Below the pieces are notes generated by a model that was given only the letters and a program-made list of their open reading frames with translations, did not search any database and was not told where the DNA came from. Shown one piece after another: positions 52,236 to 61,931 of a stretch of DNA of 64,000 nucleotides. Every line of letters begins with the position of its first letter. The first letter of the stretch is position 1. The stretch is from Alcanivorax nanhaiticus (GTDB lineage: Bacteria; Pseudomonadota; Gammaproteobacteria; Pseudomonadales; Alcanivoracaceae): assembly GCF_000756665.1 (NCBI RefSeq), contig NZ_ARXV01000006.1:62001-126000 (forward strand), read 5' to 3'. Position numbers and translations under genes: made by a program.

Positions 52236-54521
52236 ATGATGCTTTTAGCAACGGATCTTGACGGGACTTTTCTGGGCGGCAACGAAGAAAACCGCTCCAG
52301 ACTCTATCAACTGATCTCCGCTCACCCGGATATCGATCTGGTCTTTGTCACCGGGCGCGGCCTCGAATCCGTGCTGCCGCTTCTGTCTGACCCCACCATC
52401 CCCACACCGCAATACATTATCTGTGATGTCGGTTGCACCATTGTGGATGGCGAAACCCTGCAACCGGTACAACCCATTCAGGGCCACATCGACAACATCT
52501 GGCCCGGTGAACATATCGTCGGCAACGCGGTAGAACAGGTGGCCGCGTCCCTGCAACGTCAGGATGTACCCCAGGAACGCCGCTGCTCCTATTTCTGTGA
52601 TGCCGACGAAGTCGACACCACCCTGAAAACCCTGGTGGAAGACCTGGGCTGCGATCTGCTCTATTCCGCTGACCGCTACCTGGACGTACTCCCCAAAGGC
52701 ATCAACAAGGGCAGAACCCTCCTCAACCTGGTGAACCATCTGGATATCGCCATCGAAAAAGTCCTGGTGGCCGGCGACACCCTCAATGACCTTTCCATGT
52801 ACGAACACGGCTTCAAGGGTGTCTGTGTCGGTGAATCCGAACCGGCACTGCTGGAAGCCACCGAGAACAGCACCCGCGTCATGCATGCGCCATCACCGGG
52901 TTGCGGCGGCATCCTGGAAGCGCTGGGTTACTTTGGCTTTCTCGGCCCCGCCGGCGTGGACACCGAAGTGCGCGATATCGCCACCCCCGGCAAGGCTGAT
53001 CTGGTGATCGTCTATCACCGCCTGCCCTACGAAGAATCCGTCATCGACGGCAAGGTGGTACGCCACCGCCCCAAATCTCCCAACGGCATCATCCCGACAC
53101 TGTTGAGCTTCTTTGATGATGCCAAGTCGGGCTCCTGGGTGGCCTGGTCTGCTCATGATGGTGATCCGGAAGAGTTCCAGACCCACACCGAAGTGGATGC
53201 GGAACGCTTCCCCAATCTGGTGGCCGCCCGCGTGCTCCTCAACAAGGACGACATCGACATCTTCTACAAGCGCTTCTCCAAGGAAGCCTTCTGGCCCACC
53301 CTGCACACCTTTTGGGAGCGAGCCAGCTTCAAGGAAGAACACTGGGAAGTATTCCTGAAGGTGAACAAGATGTTCGCCGAGCGGACCGCTGCCGAAGCTG
53401 CGGAGAACGCCACCGTCTGGATTCACGACTACAACCTGTGGATGGTACCGGCCTACCTGCGCGAACTGCGGCCGGACGTGACTATCGCCTTCTTCCACCA
53501 CACCTACTTCCCGTCGGCGGATGTGTTCAACGTACTGCCCTGGCGCCGCGAGATTGTCGGCAGCCTGCTGCAGTGTGACTACGTGGGCTTTCACATTCCC
53601 CGTCAGGCAGAAAACTTTGTCGACGTGGCCCGTGGCGTCACGCCACTGGAAGTGGTCGAAAAAGTGGGCTGCGCGCCGCGCTTTCTCACCTACGGCTGCG
53701 CCGTCGGCCTGGATGAAATGACCAAGACCATCAAGGTGAATGATCGCTATATCGGCCTCGGCGCCCATCCGGTGGGTATCGACCTGAACCGCATCAAGAC
53801 CGTACTGGATGACAGGAAGTCCCAGACACGCATGGCCGAACTGCGCGAGCAGCTCAAGGACACCCGCCTGATCCTTTCCGTGGAACGCCTCGATTTCACC
53901 AAAGGCATCCTGGAAAAACTGGTGGCCTACGAAAGGCTGCTTACCGACAACCCGGAACTGATTGGCAAGGTCACGCTACTCACCGTCTGCGTTCCCGCCG
54001 CCAAGGAAATGCGCATCTATGACGAACTGCAGAACCAGATCGAACAGACGGTAGGCCGCATCAACGGTCAGTTCGCCCGTGTCGGCTGGACCCCGGTGCA
54101 GTTCTTCTTCCGTGCCTTTCCGTTTGAAGAACTGGTCAGTTACTACGCCATGGCAGACGTCATGTGGATTACACCGCTGCGCGACGGCCTCAACCTGGTA
54201 GCCAAGGAATACGTCGCCACCCAGGGCCTGACCGAAGGCTGCGGTGTACTGGTGCTGTCGGAATTCACTGGCGCCGCCGCCGAACTGCGGGGCGCCATTC
54301 TCACCAACCCCCACAACCCGCTGGAACTGGCAGAAACCTGCTACCTGGGATTGTCCATGAGCGCCACCGACGCCCGCGCCCGCCTGGCGGAAGCCTTCAG
54401 CGCCGTGCAGCACTACGACATTGATTACTGGGCGAATGACTTCCTGGACAACGTGGACATGTTCAGCAGAAGGCCAAAGAAAAAAGTGAATCTGGTAGGG
54501 GCTGATAGCCGAGTAGCTTGA
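52236..54521 (+). CDS. ggpPS: Bifunctional glucosylglycerol-phosphate synthase/phosphatase (GgpPS)
   Basis: 761 aa. Residues 1-~240 are an HAD phosphatase of the sucrose-phosphatase type, with the nucleophile motif TDLDGTFLGG and late GDTLNDLSMYEHG (motif IV-like). Residues ~265-745 are a GT20 glycosyltransferase (HDYNLWMVPAYLRELRPD, IAFFHHTYFPSADVFNVLPW, SVERLDFTKGILEKL, WITPLRDGLNLVAKEY), closer to glucosylglycerol-phosphate synthase than to OtsA. Fused phosphatase-synthase GgpPS enzymes are known from Marinobacter and related marine bacteria. It would make the osmolyte glucosylglycerol from ADP-glucose and glycerol-3-phosphate; a role in salt stress is inferred. A GAGG site precedes ATG 52236/52239. 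Confidence 0.87.
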   Translation: MMLLATDLDGTFLGGNEENRSRLYQLISAHPDIDLVFVTGRGLESVLPLLSDPTIPTPQYIICDVGCTIVDGETLQPVQPIQGHIDNIWPGEHIVGNAVEQVAASLQRQDVPQERRCSYFCDADEVDTTLKTLVEDLGCDLLYSADRYLDVLPKGINKGRTLLNLVNHLDIAIEKVLVAGDTLNDLSMYEHGFKGVCVGESEPALLEATENSTRVMHAPSPGCGGILEALGYFGFLGPAGVDTEVRDIATPGKADLVIVYHRLPYEESVIDGKVVRHRPKSPNGIIPTLLSFFDDAKSGSWVAWSAHDGDPEEFQTHTEVDAERFPNLVAARVLLNKDDIDIFYKRFSKEAFWPTLHTFWERASFKEEHWEVFLKVNKMFAERTAAEAAENATVWIHDYNLWMVPAYLRELRPDVTIAFFHHTYFPSADVFNVLPWRREIVGSLLQCDYVGFHIPRQAENFVDVARGVTPLEVVEKVGCAPRFLTYGCAVGLDEMTKTIKVNDRYIGLGAHPVGIDLNRIKTVLDDRKSQTRMAELREQLKDTRLILSVERLDFTKGILEKLVAYERLLTDNPELIGKVTLLTVCVPAAKEMRIYDELQNQIEQTVGRINGQFARVGWTPVQFFFRAFPFEELVSYYAMADVMWITPLRDGLNLVAKEYVATQGLTEGCGVLVLSEFTGAAAELRGAILTNPHNPLELAETCYLGLSMSATDARARLAEAFSAVQHYDIDYWANDFLDNVDMFSRRPKKKVNLVGADSRVA

Positions 54522-54538
54522 TACTTTTGTAGCGAGTT

Positions 54539-54895
54539 TTACTTGGCCGCGCTCAGCTGCAACATATAGATGACGGCATTGCGGATTTCCTGATCAGAAC
54601 AATCGTAGCAATTACCGCGTGGAGGCATGGCATTGATGCCATGGATGGCTTCCTGCACCAGTGTCTCGAAGCCCTCTTCCTCTACTTCGTGTGACCAGTA
54701 CAGGCGGTTTTCCTTACCCACCCTGGGAGCGCCAGCTGCACCACTGCCATGACAAGTGACACAGTACTGACGATACAACAACGCCCCACTGCGTTCCGCC
54801 GGTTCGGCAGACGCAGTCGGGGCGTTGCTGCTGGAATCGTTATCCGAGCAGGCGGCCAGTAACAGGGCCGCCGCCGGCAACAGAATCCGGATCAA
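54539..54895 (-). CDS. C-type cytochrome, lipoprotein (cytochrome c5-like)
   Basis: 118 aa from a TTG start at 54895; no in-frame ATG lies near. A lipobox is present (PAAALLLAACSDN). One haem site, CVTCH, lies at about 44-48, and the c5-type ending MPPRGNCYDCSDQE carries two further cysteines. It lies two bases after the other cytochrome gene and shares its layout, suggesting tandem duplication and a common respiratory or copper-linked role. Confidence 0.83.
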   Translation of the reverse strand: MIRILLPAAALLLAACSDNDSSSNAPTASAEPAERSGALLYRQYCVTCHGSGAAGAPRVGKENRLYWSHEVEEEGFETLVQEAIHGINAMPPRGNCYDCSDQEIRNAVIYMLQLSAAK

Positions 54896-54897
54896 AC

Positions 54898-55365
54898 TTA
54901 CTTGCTCTCGCTAACCATGTATTCAACGGCAGCCTTGATCTCATCATCTGAGCAAGTCATGCACATACCTTTGGGCGGCATGGCATTCAGGCCATCGATA
55001 GCGTGCTTGACCAGAGTGGCATTTCCCTGAGCGATACGTGGTGCCCAGGCAGCCTTGTCACCGGTCTTCGGTGCACCAGCCGCACCAGTGGCGTGACAGG
55101 CCGCGCAGGACGCATTGTAAACCGCATCACCAGAGCGAGGGCCGCTGGCCACTTCTTCGCCAGCAGGGGCTGCAGTACCGCATTCTTCCCCTTCTACACA
55201 CACAGAACCCACCGGCTTGATACGGTCTTCGATAGCACGGTCGCTGAACACGGAACGCTCACCCAGCGGATAGGGAGAGATTTCCTTGGTGCTCTTGGCA
55301 GCCACATTGCCGGCGGCAAACAGGGCGGCAATCAGTACCAGGCTGGCTGTCAGCATCTTTTTCAC
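54898..55365 (-). CDS. C-type cytochrome (cytochrome c5 family)
   Basis: 155 aa, exported (LTASLVLIAALFAAGNVAA). GTG 55365 is chosen; AGAGG lies upstream. One haem site, CAACH, and the late MPPKGMCMTCSDDE with its c5-type Cys pair are visible. An earlier Cys pair (VCVEGEECG) adds a possible disulfide. It is the first of two tandem cytochrome genes; the electron donor and acceptor are unknown. Confidence 0.85.
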   Translation of the reverse strand: MKKMLTASLVLIAALFAAGNVAAKSTKEISPYPLGERSVFSDRAIEDRIKPVGSVCVEGEECGTAAPAGEEVASGPRSGDAVYNASCAACHATGAAGAPKTGDKAAWAPRIAQGNATLVKHAIDGLNAMPPKGMCMTCSDDEIKAAVEYMVSESK

Positions 55366-55507
55366 AATTACACCTCTACTGTTCTGTGAGTCGCCTCTGG
55401 GGGCGTGCGGTTGGCGATTATACCCGCTCAGGCCGTGGGGACAAAATGGCATCTTTTCGCAGCGCGGTTAGCGTTGCCCTGAGCCTGTTAACAGGCCCCA
55501 GCTTCCC

Positions 55508-58102
55508 TCACCCCATGTCAATGCGGGGTAAAACCAGGGTGAAGCGACTGCCTTCATTTATCTTGCTCTGCACCCGCACCTCACCGCCGTGACGCTCCGT
55601 GACCACCTTGACGAAACGCAGCCCCATACCCGCCCCGCGAACCCCGGCCCCGCCGCTGGTGCTGGCCCGGCTAAAGCGCTGGAACAACCGGGCCTGGAAC
55701 TCCGGCGGAATTCCCACCCCGCGGTCGCGGACATCACAGCATACCTGACCGTCCTGCGCGTACAGACGCACATCCACCGAACTGCCCTCATGGCTGTATT
55801 TAATGGCATTGGTGAGAAGATTGATGATCAACCGCTCCAATAGCTCATTATTGCCCAGCACCCAGACGTCCTGCTCCGGGTCGTAGTCAAAGCGCAGCAC
55901 GATATCGCGCTGCTGGGCCTGAATCTGCACCTGATCAATGGCGCTCTCCACCACGTCCAGCATGTCCTGCTCATTCATCTCCACGCTGTCCACCGCTTCC
56001 ACACGGGCCAGCTGCAGAAATTGCTCGGCGATATTCAGGTTCTTCTGGGCATAGTGCTGGACATTATCCAGGAACTGGGGAAGCTCATCCTCAGCACTGC
56101 CCTGGCGCATTTTCTCGGTCAGCGCCAGCACAGACACCATAGGCGAACGCAGATCATGGGACAGGAAGTCCAGCATCTCCGAACGGGTGCGCAGGGCCAG
56201 CTTCACTTCCGAGATATCCTTGAAGGAAAGAATCATCATCCGCCCGGGATTATCTCCGGCATGCACCAGCAGCATATCCAGATAAAGATCCGCCCCCTGG
56301 CGATTGCGACATTCCAGCTGGCAACGTCCCTCCGCCAGGGTCTGCCTTAGCAGCCCATCCCAGCCATGCTCACGCAACTCCAGTTCACGTCCTAGATCAG
56401 TGACAGGGAAGTCACCACTGTTCAGGCGAGCCGCATCCAACCCCAGCAGTAACGCCGCTTGGGGGTTGGCGAAGACAATCCCGCCGCAGGCGTCAGCAAT
56501 CACCACGCCCTCGCGAATCTGTGCCAGGGTGACCTGGAAAAATCGGGTTAGCGCTTCCTGGCGCTCCTCTTCACGGCGCAACCGTTCAATGTGATTTTCC
56601 AGTACTTCATAGCGAGGTCCTGCACTGGGCACCCCGGAACGAATGCGCACCAGCATGGCATGTACCCAGTAATCATAGGTGTCCGCGTCTAGCCCCTGAT
56701 GCCAGACCAGCTGCAGCTCGAAACGCCGTCCTTCATAACGAAAGCGATACTGACGGGCCAGCGGACCCTTCCATACCTCTTCCCCGACGGCTTCCCCCCC
56801 ACCCAAAGGCGTGTCCGGGCCGCTCAAGGCCCAGGCCCGCACCGGCAACACACGCTCCAGCATCACACCGAACTGCTCCAACGAGGCCGAACGTGTCAGC
56901 CGGCGATTCAGTTCACTGTACTCGGCCAGACGTTCCAGCGCCTTGCGCATATAAGACAATGAATATTCAAGACGGCGCCAGGTCCACAACGGATACGCCA
57001 TCAGTGCAGCCGTCATGGCAGCGGCTGGAGGAAACCAGAGCCGCAGGGTAATCAACATCACCATGCTCACCAGGACACAGGACAGCATGATTGCGGCCAC
57101 CAGCGGAATACTCCAGCGGGGCAACACGTAGGGCAGCAGCAGCGGCGCCAGCAATGCCAGCAGCGCGCCGAGAATCAGCACACTGGGCATGTTCAGCTCC
57201 CGGATCAGCTGGTCACTGCGCAGGGCGTCCAGCAGATTGGCATTGATTTCCACCCCTGCCATCAGCTCACCATTGTTGGCTATCGGTGTGGGCAACATAT
57301 CGCCCAAACCCGCCGCCGTGGCTCCCACCAATACAATCCTGTCGCGGATCAGCTGCTCTGGAATCAGGTTTTCCAGTAACTCGACCGCAGACACTTGCGG
57401 ATAACTGTTTGGCCCACTCACGAAGGGAATAAAACGGTGATAGCGGCGCACGTTGGCCAACCCGGAAAACTCTTCTCCCTTGTCCGCGGGAAAGATGTTT
57501 TCCGGCAATGCCCCCTCGTTGACCAGCAACGTCTGGGTAATATGCGGCCACCAGGCCTGGCCAATGCCGGAGCGCATGTACACCGAACGGGCAACTCCAT
57601 CCGCATCCAGCTCCAGATCCACATGGCCGAGACCTGCAGCAGCCCGCGCAAAGGGAGAATAAGGAAGCACCTCAATCAACTGACCACCCGCTCGCAGCTG
57701 CTCCACATGCACCGGCAGATAAACATGACCATTGGCCGCCATGGCATCGACCAGAGCCTGATCAGAGCCCGGATTATTCCTGTCCGGCTCAGACAGGATC
57801 AAATCCACCAGCACGGCACGGGCACCCAGCTCGGTGAGACGATCGATGATTTGCGCATGTACCTTGCGATCCCAGGGCCAGCGGCCAATTTCACGCAAGC
57901 TGTACTCATCAATACCGACAATCACCACGTCATTGGCTGGCTCATCCGGCAGCGCCTGGAGCAGGTTGTCGTAGAGATAGCGATCAATAAAGGAAAGCGC
58001 GCCGCTGACACTGAGCAACACACTCAGCGCACCCACCAGCAGCAACACTGAGATGTGCTCAGCCAGATAACGGCGCTGATCCAGCGTCAGACGGTTACGC
58101 AT
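55508..58102 (-). CDS. CHASE2-domain sensor histidine kinase with PAS domain
   Basis: 864 aa. The N-terminal CHASE2 sensor lies outside the membrane (one helix at ~16-36, then VVIVGIDEYSLREIGRWPWD and GATAAGLGDMLPTP), followed by three helices (~300-385). A PAS-like region follows (DACGGIVFANPQAALLLGL), then HisKA with FLSHDLRSPM and the ATP-binding HATPase (NLLTNAIKYSHEG, DRGVGIP, GAGMGLRFVK). The H, N and G boxes are intact. The gene starts one base after the FecR-LysM gene and is the last of a three-gene operon headed by the response regulator. Confidence 0.93.
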   Translation of the reverse strand: MRNRLTLDQRRYLAEHISVLLLVGALSVLLSVSGALSFIDRYLYDNLLQALPDEPANDVVIVGIDEYSLREIGRWPWDRKVHAQIIDRLTELGARAVLVDLILSEPDRNNPGSDQALVDAMAANGHVYLPVHVEQLRAGGQLIEVLPYSPFARAAAGLGHVDLELDADGVARSVYMRSGIGQAWWPHITQTLLVNEGALPENIFPADKGEEFSGLANVRRYHRFIPFVSGPNSYPQVSAVELLENLIPEQLIRDRIVLVGATAAGLGDMLPTPIANNGELMAGVEINANLLDALRSDQLIRELNMPSVLILGALLALLAPLLLPYVLPRWSIPLVAAIMLSCVLVSMVMLITLRLWFPPAAAMTAALMAYPLWTWRRLEYSLSYMRKALERLAEYSELNRRLTRSASLEQFGVMLERVLPVRAWALSGPDTPLGGGEAVGEEVWKGPLARQYRFRYEGRRFELQLVWHQGLDADTYDYWVHAMLVRIRSGVPSAGPRYEVLENHIERLRREEERQEALTRFFQVTLAQIREGVVIADACGGIVFANPQAALLLGLDAARLNSGDFPVTDLGRELELREHGWDGLLRQTLAEGRCQLECRNRQGADLYLDMLLVHAGDNPGRMMILSFKDISEVKLALRTRSEMLDFLSHDLRSPMVSVLALTEKMRQGSAEDELPQFLDNVQHYAQKNLNIAEQFLQLARVEAVDSVEMNEQDMLDVVESAIDQVQIQAQQRDIVLRFDYDPEQDVWVLGNNELLERLIINLLTNAIKYSHEGSSVDVRLYAQDGQVCCDVRDRGVGIPPEFQARLFQRFSRASTSGGAGVRGAGMGLRFVKVVTERHGGEVRVQSKINEGSRFTLVLPRIDMG

Positions 58103-58103
58103 G

Positions 58104-59225
58104 TTAGAGGGCCAGCATCAGGGCAACCCCACCGAGGAACACCCAGAGGTCCCAGGACTTTTTGGGCTCCGGCTCAGGCTCTGGTGGCGGGGGAGCAGGC
58201 TCGGGCTCCGGCGGGGGCGGAGCGGGTTCGATCCGAACGGTTTTCCAGGTTTCTTCGCCACGCAGACCATTGGCATCCACCGCTCGCACCAGCAGGCGAT
58301 ACTCTCCTTCCGGCAAGACATGCTCCCAACGCGACGCAGTCACTGGTTGCTGCCCCAGCAGGGTCTCTTCGGATAGTTGATACCACTCCACCCAATAGCT
58401 GGCCGCATCGGCTTGGGCTGGCCATACAGCTTCCACACCAGCATGAGAGGCGATGATTTCCACGGCGGGAGCCGGAAGCAGTGCCACCGGTTCGATGGGA
58501 GGCTCATCCACCGCCGCCATGGTGGCATAACCCTGCATCACCTCACGGGTAGTTTCCCGCCCGCTCACATCGACCTGACCATGCAGCACTTCGTTGCGTG
58601 TCGTCTCGGCACCGTCCACTGACAGGTAGTACTCCGTGCCTCGTACTGCAGCCACCACTCCGGGCGTATACACCTCAAACGTTGCCTCATCCGGGTTCAT
58701 TGGCGTAATCGCATTACGGATACTGCCACGCTCCAGATGCAACTCGGTACGCTCACCTTTCTGGCCAAGGAAACGACGGTATTGGTTAATCACCAATAGA
58801 CTACTGGGGCGGATCTGAACCACTGACTGGTCGGCAAAATGCACCCGGACGCTGCCATCCATACCGGTCTCGAGAGCATCACCGAATGCAACGGACTGCC
58901 CATCTGTCACTTGCCGCGGAGCACCGCCCGCAGCTGGATACAGCAACACCTCACCCACCACGCTGCGCGCGGTGGCCTCAATCGGTTTTTCCTTGAGCCA
59001 TTCGATGGGAACACTAAGGGTATCGCCTGGGCTGAGACTATGCGGATTAGCCAGGCCGTTATAAGACGCCAGCTCGCGCCAGCAGGCATCCGGCTGCTGG
59101 GCGAAGCGATCACAGATCTTCCACAGGGAGTCTCCGGGGCGCAGGCTATACTGCCAATCTTCTTGCGCGCCAACCGCGGAAGACAATAGTCCCAACAGCA
59201 GCGCGGTCCACAACCAGCCCTTCAT
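58104..59225 (-). CDS. LysM/FecR-domain envelope protein, sensor-kinase partner
   Basis: 373 aa with a signal peptide (LLLGLLSSAVGAQE). Order of domains: a LysM-like segment (YSLRPGDSLWKICDRFA ... NPHSLSPGDTLSVP, about 25-72), a FecR domain (about 85-215; YTPGVVAAVRGTEYYLSVDG), a beta-sandwich region (~260-330), a Pro/Glu linker (PEPEPAPPPPEPEP) and a C-terminal anchor (LWVFLGGVALMLAL). It would bind peptidoglycan and pass a signal to the neighbouring CHASE2 kinase; that link is inference. AGGAAGGGG precedes ATG 59225. Confidence 0.85.
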   Translation of the reverse strand: MKGWLWTALLLGLLSSAVGAQEDWQYSLRPGDSLWKICDRFAQQPDACWRELASYNGLANPHSLSPGDTLSVPIEWLKEKPIEATARSVVGEVLLYPAAGGAPRQVTDGQSVAFGDALETGMDGSVRVHFADQSVVQIRPSSLLVINQYRRFLGQKGERTELHLERGSIRNAITPMNPDEATFEVYTPGVVAAVRGTEYYLSVDGAETTRNEVLHGQVDVSGRETTREVMQGYATMAAVDEPPIEPVALLPAPAVEIIASHAGVEAVWPAQADAASYWVEWYQLSEETLLGQQPVTASRWEHVLPEGEYRLLVRAVDANGLRGEETWKTVRIEPAPPPPEPEPAPPPPEPEPEPKKSWDLWVFLGGVALMLAL

Positions 59226-59258
59226 GCAACCCCTTCCTGAATGTGCGTGTTTCCTAAT

Positions 59259-59960
59259 TTATTCTTCGACTGGCTCCAGCCTGTACCCATGCTGGTACAC
59301 CGTCTTGATGCGATAACCTCTTTCGGGCCGGATCTGCAAACTGCGACGAATGCGGCTAATGTGCACGTCCACCGTGCGTGACTCAATCGGTGTCATGATG
59401 CCCCAGACTTTCTCCAGCAGGTGCGCACGACTCATCAGCTTGCCCACGTTCTGAAACAGATAGCAGGCCAACTCATAATCCTTGTCTGTGAGTTTCACCG
59501 GCTCATCATCCAGCAGAATCTGCCGGCGCGACCGGTCCACCACCCAGGGCCCCACCGTCAGCGACGTTTCTTCATCCATTTCCGCTACCCCTGCCCGGCG
59601 CCCGAGGGCAGTAATCCGGGCCAGCAATTCCGCTTGCTTGGTCGGCTTCACCATGTAGTCATCCGCGCCGAGCGACAACGCGCCGACGATAGAAGATTCA
59701 TCATCTCGCTGGGTGGCAAACAACACCGGGGTACGATTGCCACTGGCACGCACCTCCTCCAGCACCGCATAACCGTTCATGTCCGGCACTTCCCAGTCCA
59801 TCAGGAGAATGTCGAAGGTGTCGCGACGCAACAACGACATGAACTCCCTACCACTGGAAAGATGGATACAGTTATGGCCAGCACCCTGTAGCCAGTGTGT
59901 CACCAGCTCGGCCTGAGCCATATCATCTTCCAGATAAGCAATCCGCACGGCGTTCTCCAT
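59259..59960 (-). CDS. OmpR/PhoB-type response regulator
   Basis: 233 aa. The receiver domain has the acidic pair EDD, the phospho-acceptor Asp in ILLMDWEVPDMNGY and Lys in MVKPTKQAE. The C-terminal winged-helix DNA-binding domain follows (LTDKDYELACYLFQNVGKLM, then TVDVHISRIRRSLQ, GYRIKTVYQHGYRLE). It is 33 bases before the FecR-LysM gene and is cognate to the CHASE2 kinase two genes downstream. Confidence 0.93.
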   Translation of the reverse strand: MENAVRIAYLEDDMAQAELVTHWLQGAGHNCIHLSSGREFMSLLRRDTFDILLMDWEVPDMNGYAVLEEVRASGNRTPVLFATQRDDESSIVGALSLGADDYMVKPTKQAELLARITALGRRAGVAEMDEETSLTVGPWVVDRSRRQILLDDEPVKLTDKDYELACYLFQNVGKLMSRAHLLEKVWGIMTPIESRTVDVHISRIRRSLQIRPERGYRIKTVYQHGYRLEPVEE

Positions 59961-60098
59961 TACTTTGCAGCTGCAACTGTCTGCAAAGACTACCGGTTCA
60001 TCAAAGGGTTAGCGGGAAAAGATTGTAAAATGCACACTTTCAGCATTCGACACCAAAACCCTGCCAGCGTCCATTACAACCCGCATTCTGCCTGACAA

Positions 60099-60428
60099 TC
60101 ACGCAGCTTCGGCTGTCAACTTGAGCCCCACCACCCCGACAATAATCAGGGCCATGAAAGCCAGACGCGAAGCGCTCAATGGATCACTGAACCAGAGGAT
60201 ACCAATCACCGTAATGCCCACCGCACCCAGCCCGGTCCATACCGCATAGGCCGTCCCCACTGGTATGCCGCGCATGGCGTAGGAGAGCATCAACATATTG
60301 AGACCCGTAAGGAGCAGCGATGTTCCGATTGACCAAACTCCCGGCTGCGTTTGAATCCATTTGAGACTCAGAGCCCAGGCTATTTCCACGATCACTGCCA
60401 ACAGCAGCACTACCCAATAGGCATTCAT
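60099..60428 (-). CDS. SMR family transporter (SugE/Gdx-like)
   Basis: 109 aa with four helices. The essential Glu lies in IVEIAWALSLKW, and PVGTAYAVWTGLGAVG is close to the SugE/Gdx signature. Members export guanidinium or quaternary ammonium ions in exchange for protons; SugE-like sequence favours the guanidinium-type, but EmrE-like drug export cannot be excluded. AGGAAAT lies upstream of ATG 60428. I did not see a clear guanidine riboswitch in the 250 bases before it. Confidence 0.87.
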   Translation of the reverse strand: MNAYWVVLLLAVIVEIAWALSLKWIQTQPGVWSIGTSLLLTGLNMLMLSYAMRGIPVGTAYAVWTGLGAVGITVIGILWFSDPLSASRLAFMALIIVGVVGLKLTAEAA

Positions 60429-60677
60429 TCGCTATTTCCTGATTGCATCCATCGGGCTCGTACTGATATCTGATCGCCGGAAACCCGCAAGAGGCGACCA
60501 GACCGCTTGCACCAGAATAGTGCGCGCACAGATTATCACCAACCCACACAGCGATGCACCCCATCCATGGACGCCACCGCCACAACCGGCTATCATTCGC
60601 CGCCGTTGGTTCCCCCAAGTTCCAGCCTGCACAGTCAGGGTGCCAGAACGGCTCCCAACCGCTGTGCATCAAGTTCT

Positions 60678-60754
60678 GCGCCCGTAGCTCAGCTGGATAG
60701 AGCGTTGCCCTCCGGAGGCAGAGGTCAGAGGTTCGAATCCTCTCGGGCGCGCCA
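60678..60754 (+). tRNA. tRNA-Arg (anticodon CCG)
   Basis: 77 bases, with an encoded CCA. Acceptor stem GCGCCCG/CGGGCGC, D-arm GCTCAGCTGGATAGAGC, anticodon stem-loop TTGCC-CTCCGGA-GGCAG with anticodon CCG, and T-arm with GGTTCGAATCC. It reads CGG codons. tRNA genes of this kind are common integration sites, and island-like DNA follows. Confidence 0.97.
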
Positions 60755-60764
60755 TGAATATCAA

Positions 60765-60794
60765 GGACTTGCGTGAAAGCGCAGGTCCTTTTTT
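60765..60794 (+). terminator. Rho-independent terminator of tRNA-Arg
   Basis: GGACTTGCG and CGCAGGTCC form the stem around TGAAAG, followed by TTTTTT. It begins 11 bases after the tRNA 3' end. Confidence 0.85.
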
Positions 60795-60929
60795 ATTTCC
60801 TGTGTCCAAATTGTGTCCATGGTGTGTCCACGGTTTCTAGGACATTTTTTCCGGCCATGGAATTTTGACCTTTGCACTGAAATCGTCATCTTGCGTAATG
60901 GACACAGAAAAGGGCCGAGCTGAGCACTT

Positions 60930-61700
60930 GCAATGCATTTGCTGGATGCAATGGTTCCGAGAGCTATAACTGCTTCTACCAGTAGTGCTCATCCAGCCAA
61001 GTGTGCATCACGCGTGTTCAGGCAGGGCGCCAAAAACAACCCGCGCGACAGGCCCGAACCAGGTGTGGAGCTGGGACATCAGTTATTGCCCTTCAGTAGT
61101 ACGTGGCCAGCATTGGTATCTGTACCTGATTATGGACATCTACAGTCGCAAGATCGTTGCCTGGGAAATCCATGAGGCGGAGTCTGGCGAGCTGGCCCGG
61201 AAACTGGTTGAACGTGCTCTGTTGCGAGAGGGCTGCTGGCATAATCCGCCGGTGCTGCACTCTGACAACGGAGCGCCGATGACCTCTTATATGCTCAAAG
61301 CCCGGCTGGCTGAGCTGGGTATGCTGATGTCTCACAGTCGACCGAGAGTTAGCAACGATAATCCTTACTCGGAATCGTTGTTCCGGACCGTCAAATACTG
61401 CCCGGAGTGGCCGTCAAAGGGCTTTGAATCGCTCACGGCGGTGCGTGACTGGATGCTGCGTTCGAGTACGCTTACAACGAACAGCACCTGCACAGCGGCA
61501 TCCGGTTCGTGACACCGGCTGATCGACATCGCGGCGTTGACCACGAGCGCCTGGCGCACCGGAAACTGGTTTATGAAAGAGCAAAGCGCCAGAATCCACG
61601 GCGCTGGTCTGGCAATACCCGGAACTGGGAAGTGACCGGATCGGTATCGCTCAACCCTGGCAAATTGCAGGAAGTTGAGCGCAATAAACTGGCTGCTTAA
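60930..61700 (+). pseudogene. Decayed IS3-family transposase (orfB)
   Basis: The catalytic core is readable in one frame (61015-61470): NQVWSWDISYCPS with the first Asp, HSDNGAPM with the second and NDNPYSESLFRTVKYCPEW with the Glu. Upstream (about 60930-61015) homology continues in another frame, and the C-terminal part (HRGVDHERLAHRKLVYERAK, RWSGNTRNW) is in a third frame from 61509. So there are at least two frameshifts and the N-terminal half is missing. The 60795-60930 stretch before it contains repeated TGTGTCC motifs and no gene. Terminal repeats are not recognisable. Confidence 0.85.
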
Positions 61701-61931
61701 ACGTGGTCATTTGGACAGCTGGGTTGAAAATCGCCGACTGCGGTGACAGTAAACATTACTTGTTGAAATTATCCCGAAAGTCGGAGAAGATTCTGGCTGC
61801 GAGGTTGACGCACGCTGCCCACTATAGCGAACCCGGACGGGACAACCCTTACCAACCTTTTCTTACGCTCTGATTTTCTCCGCGAATCATGGCAGTGGGC
61901 ACCATAGTTTTCGCTAACAGAGGAAATACTG

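Noticed and set aside
60429..60677. Guanidine riboswitch upstream of the SMR transporter
   Set aside because: I could not find paired ACGR-loop hairpins or the ykkC core by eye; a covariance search would be needed.
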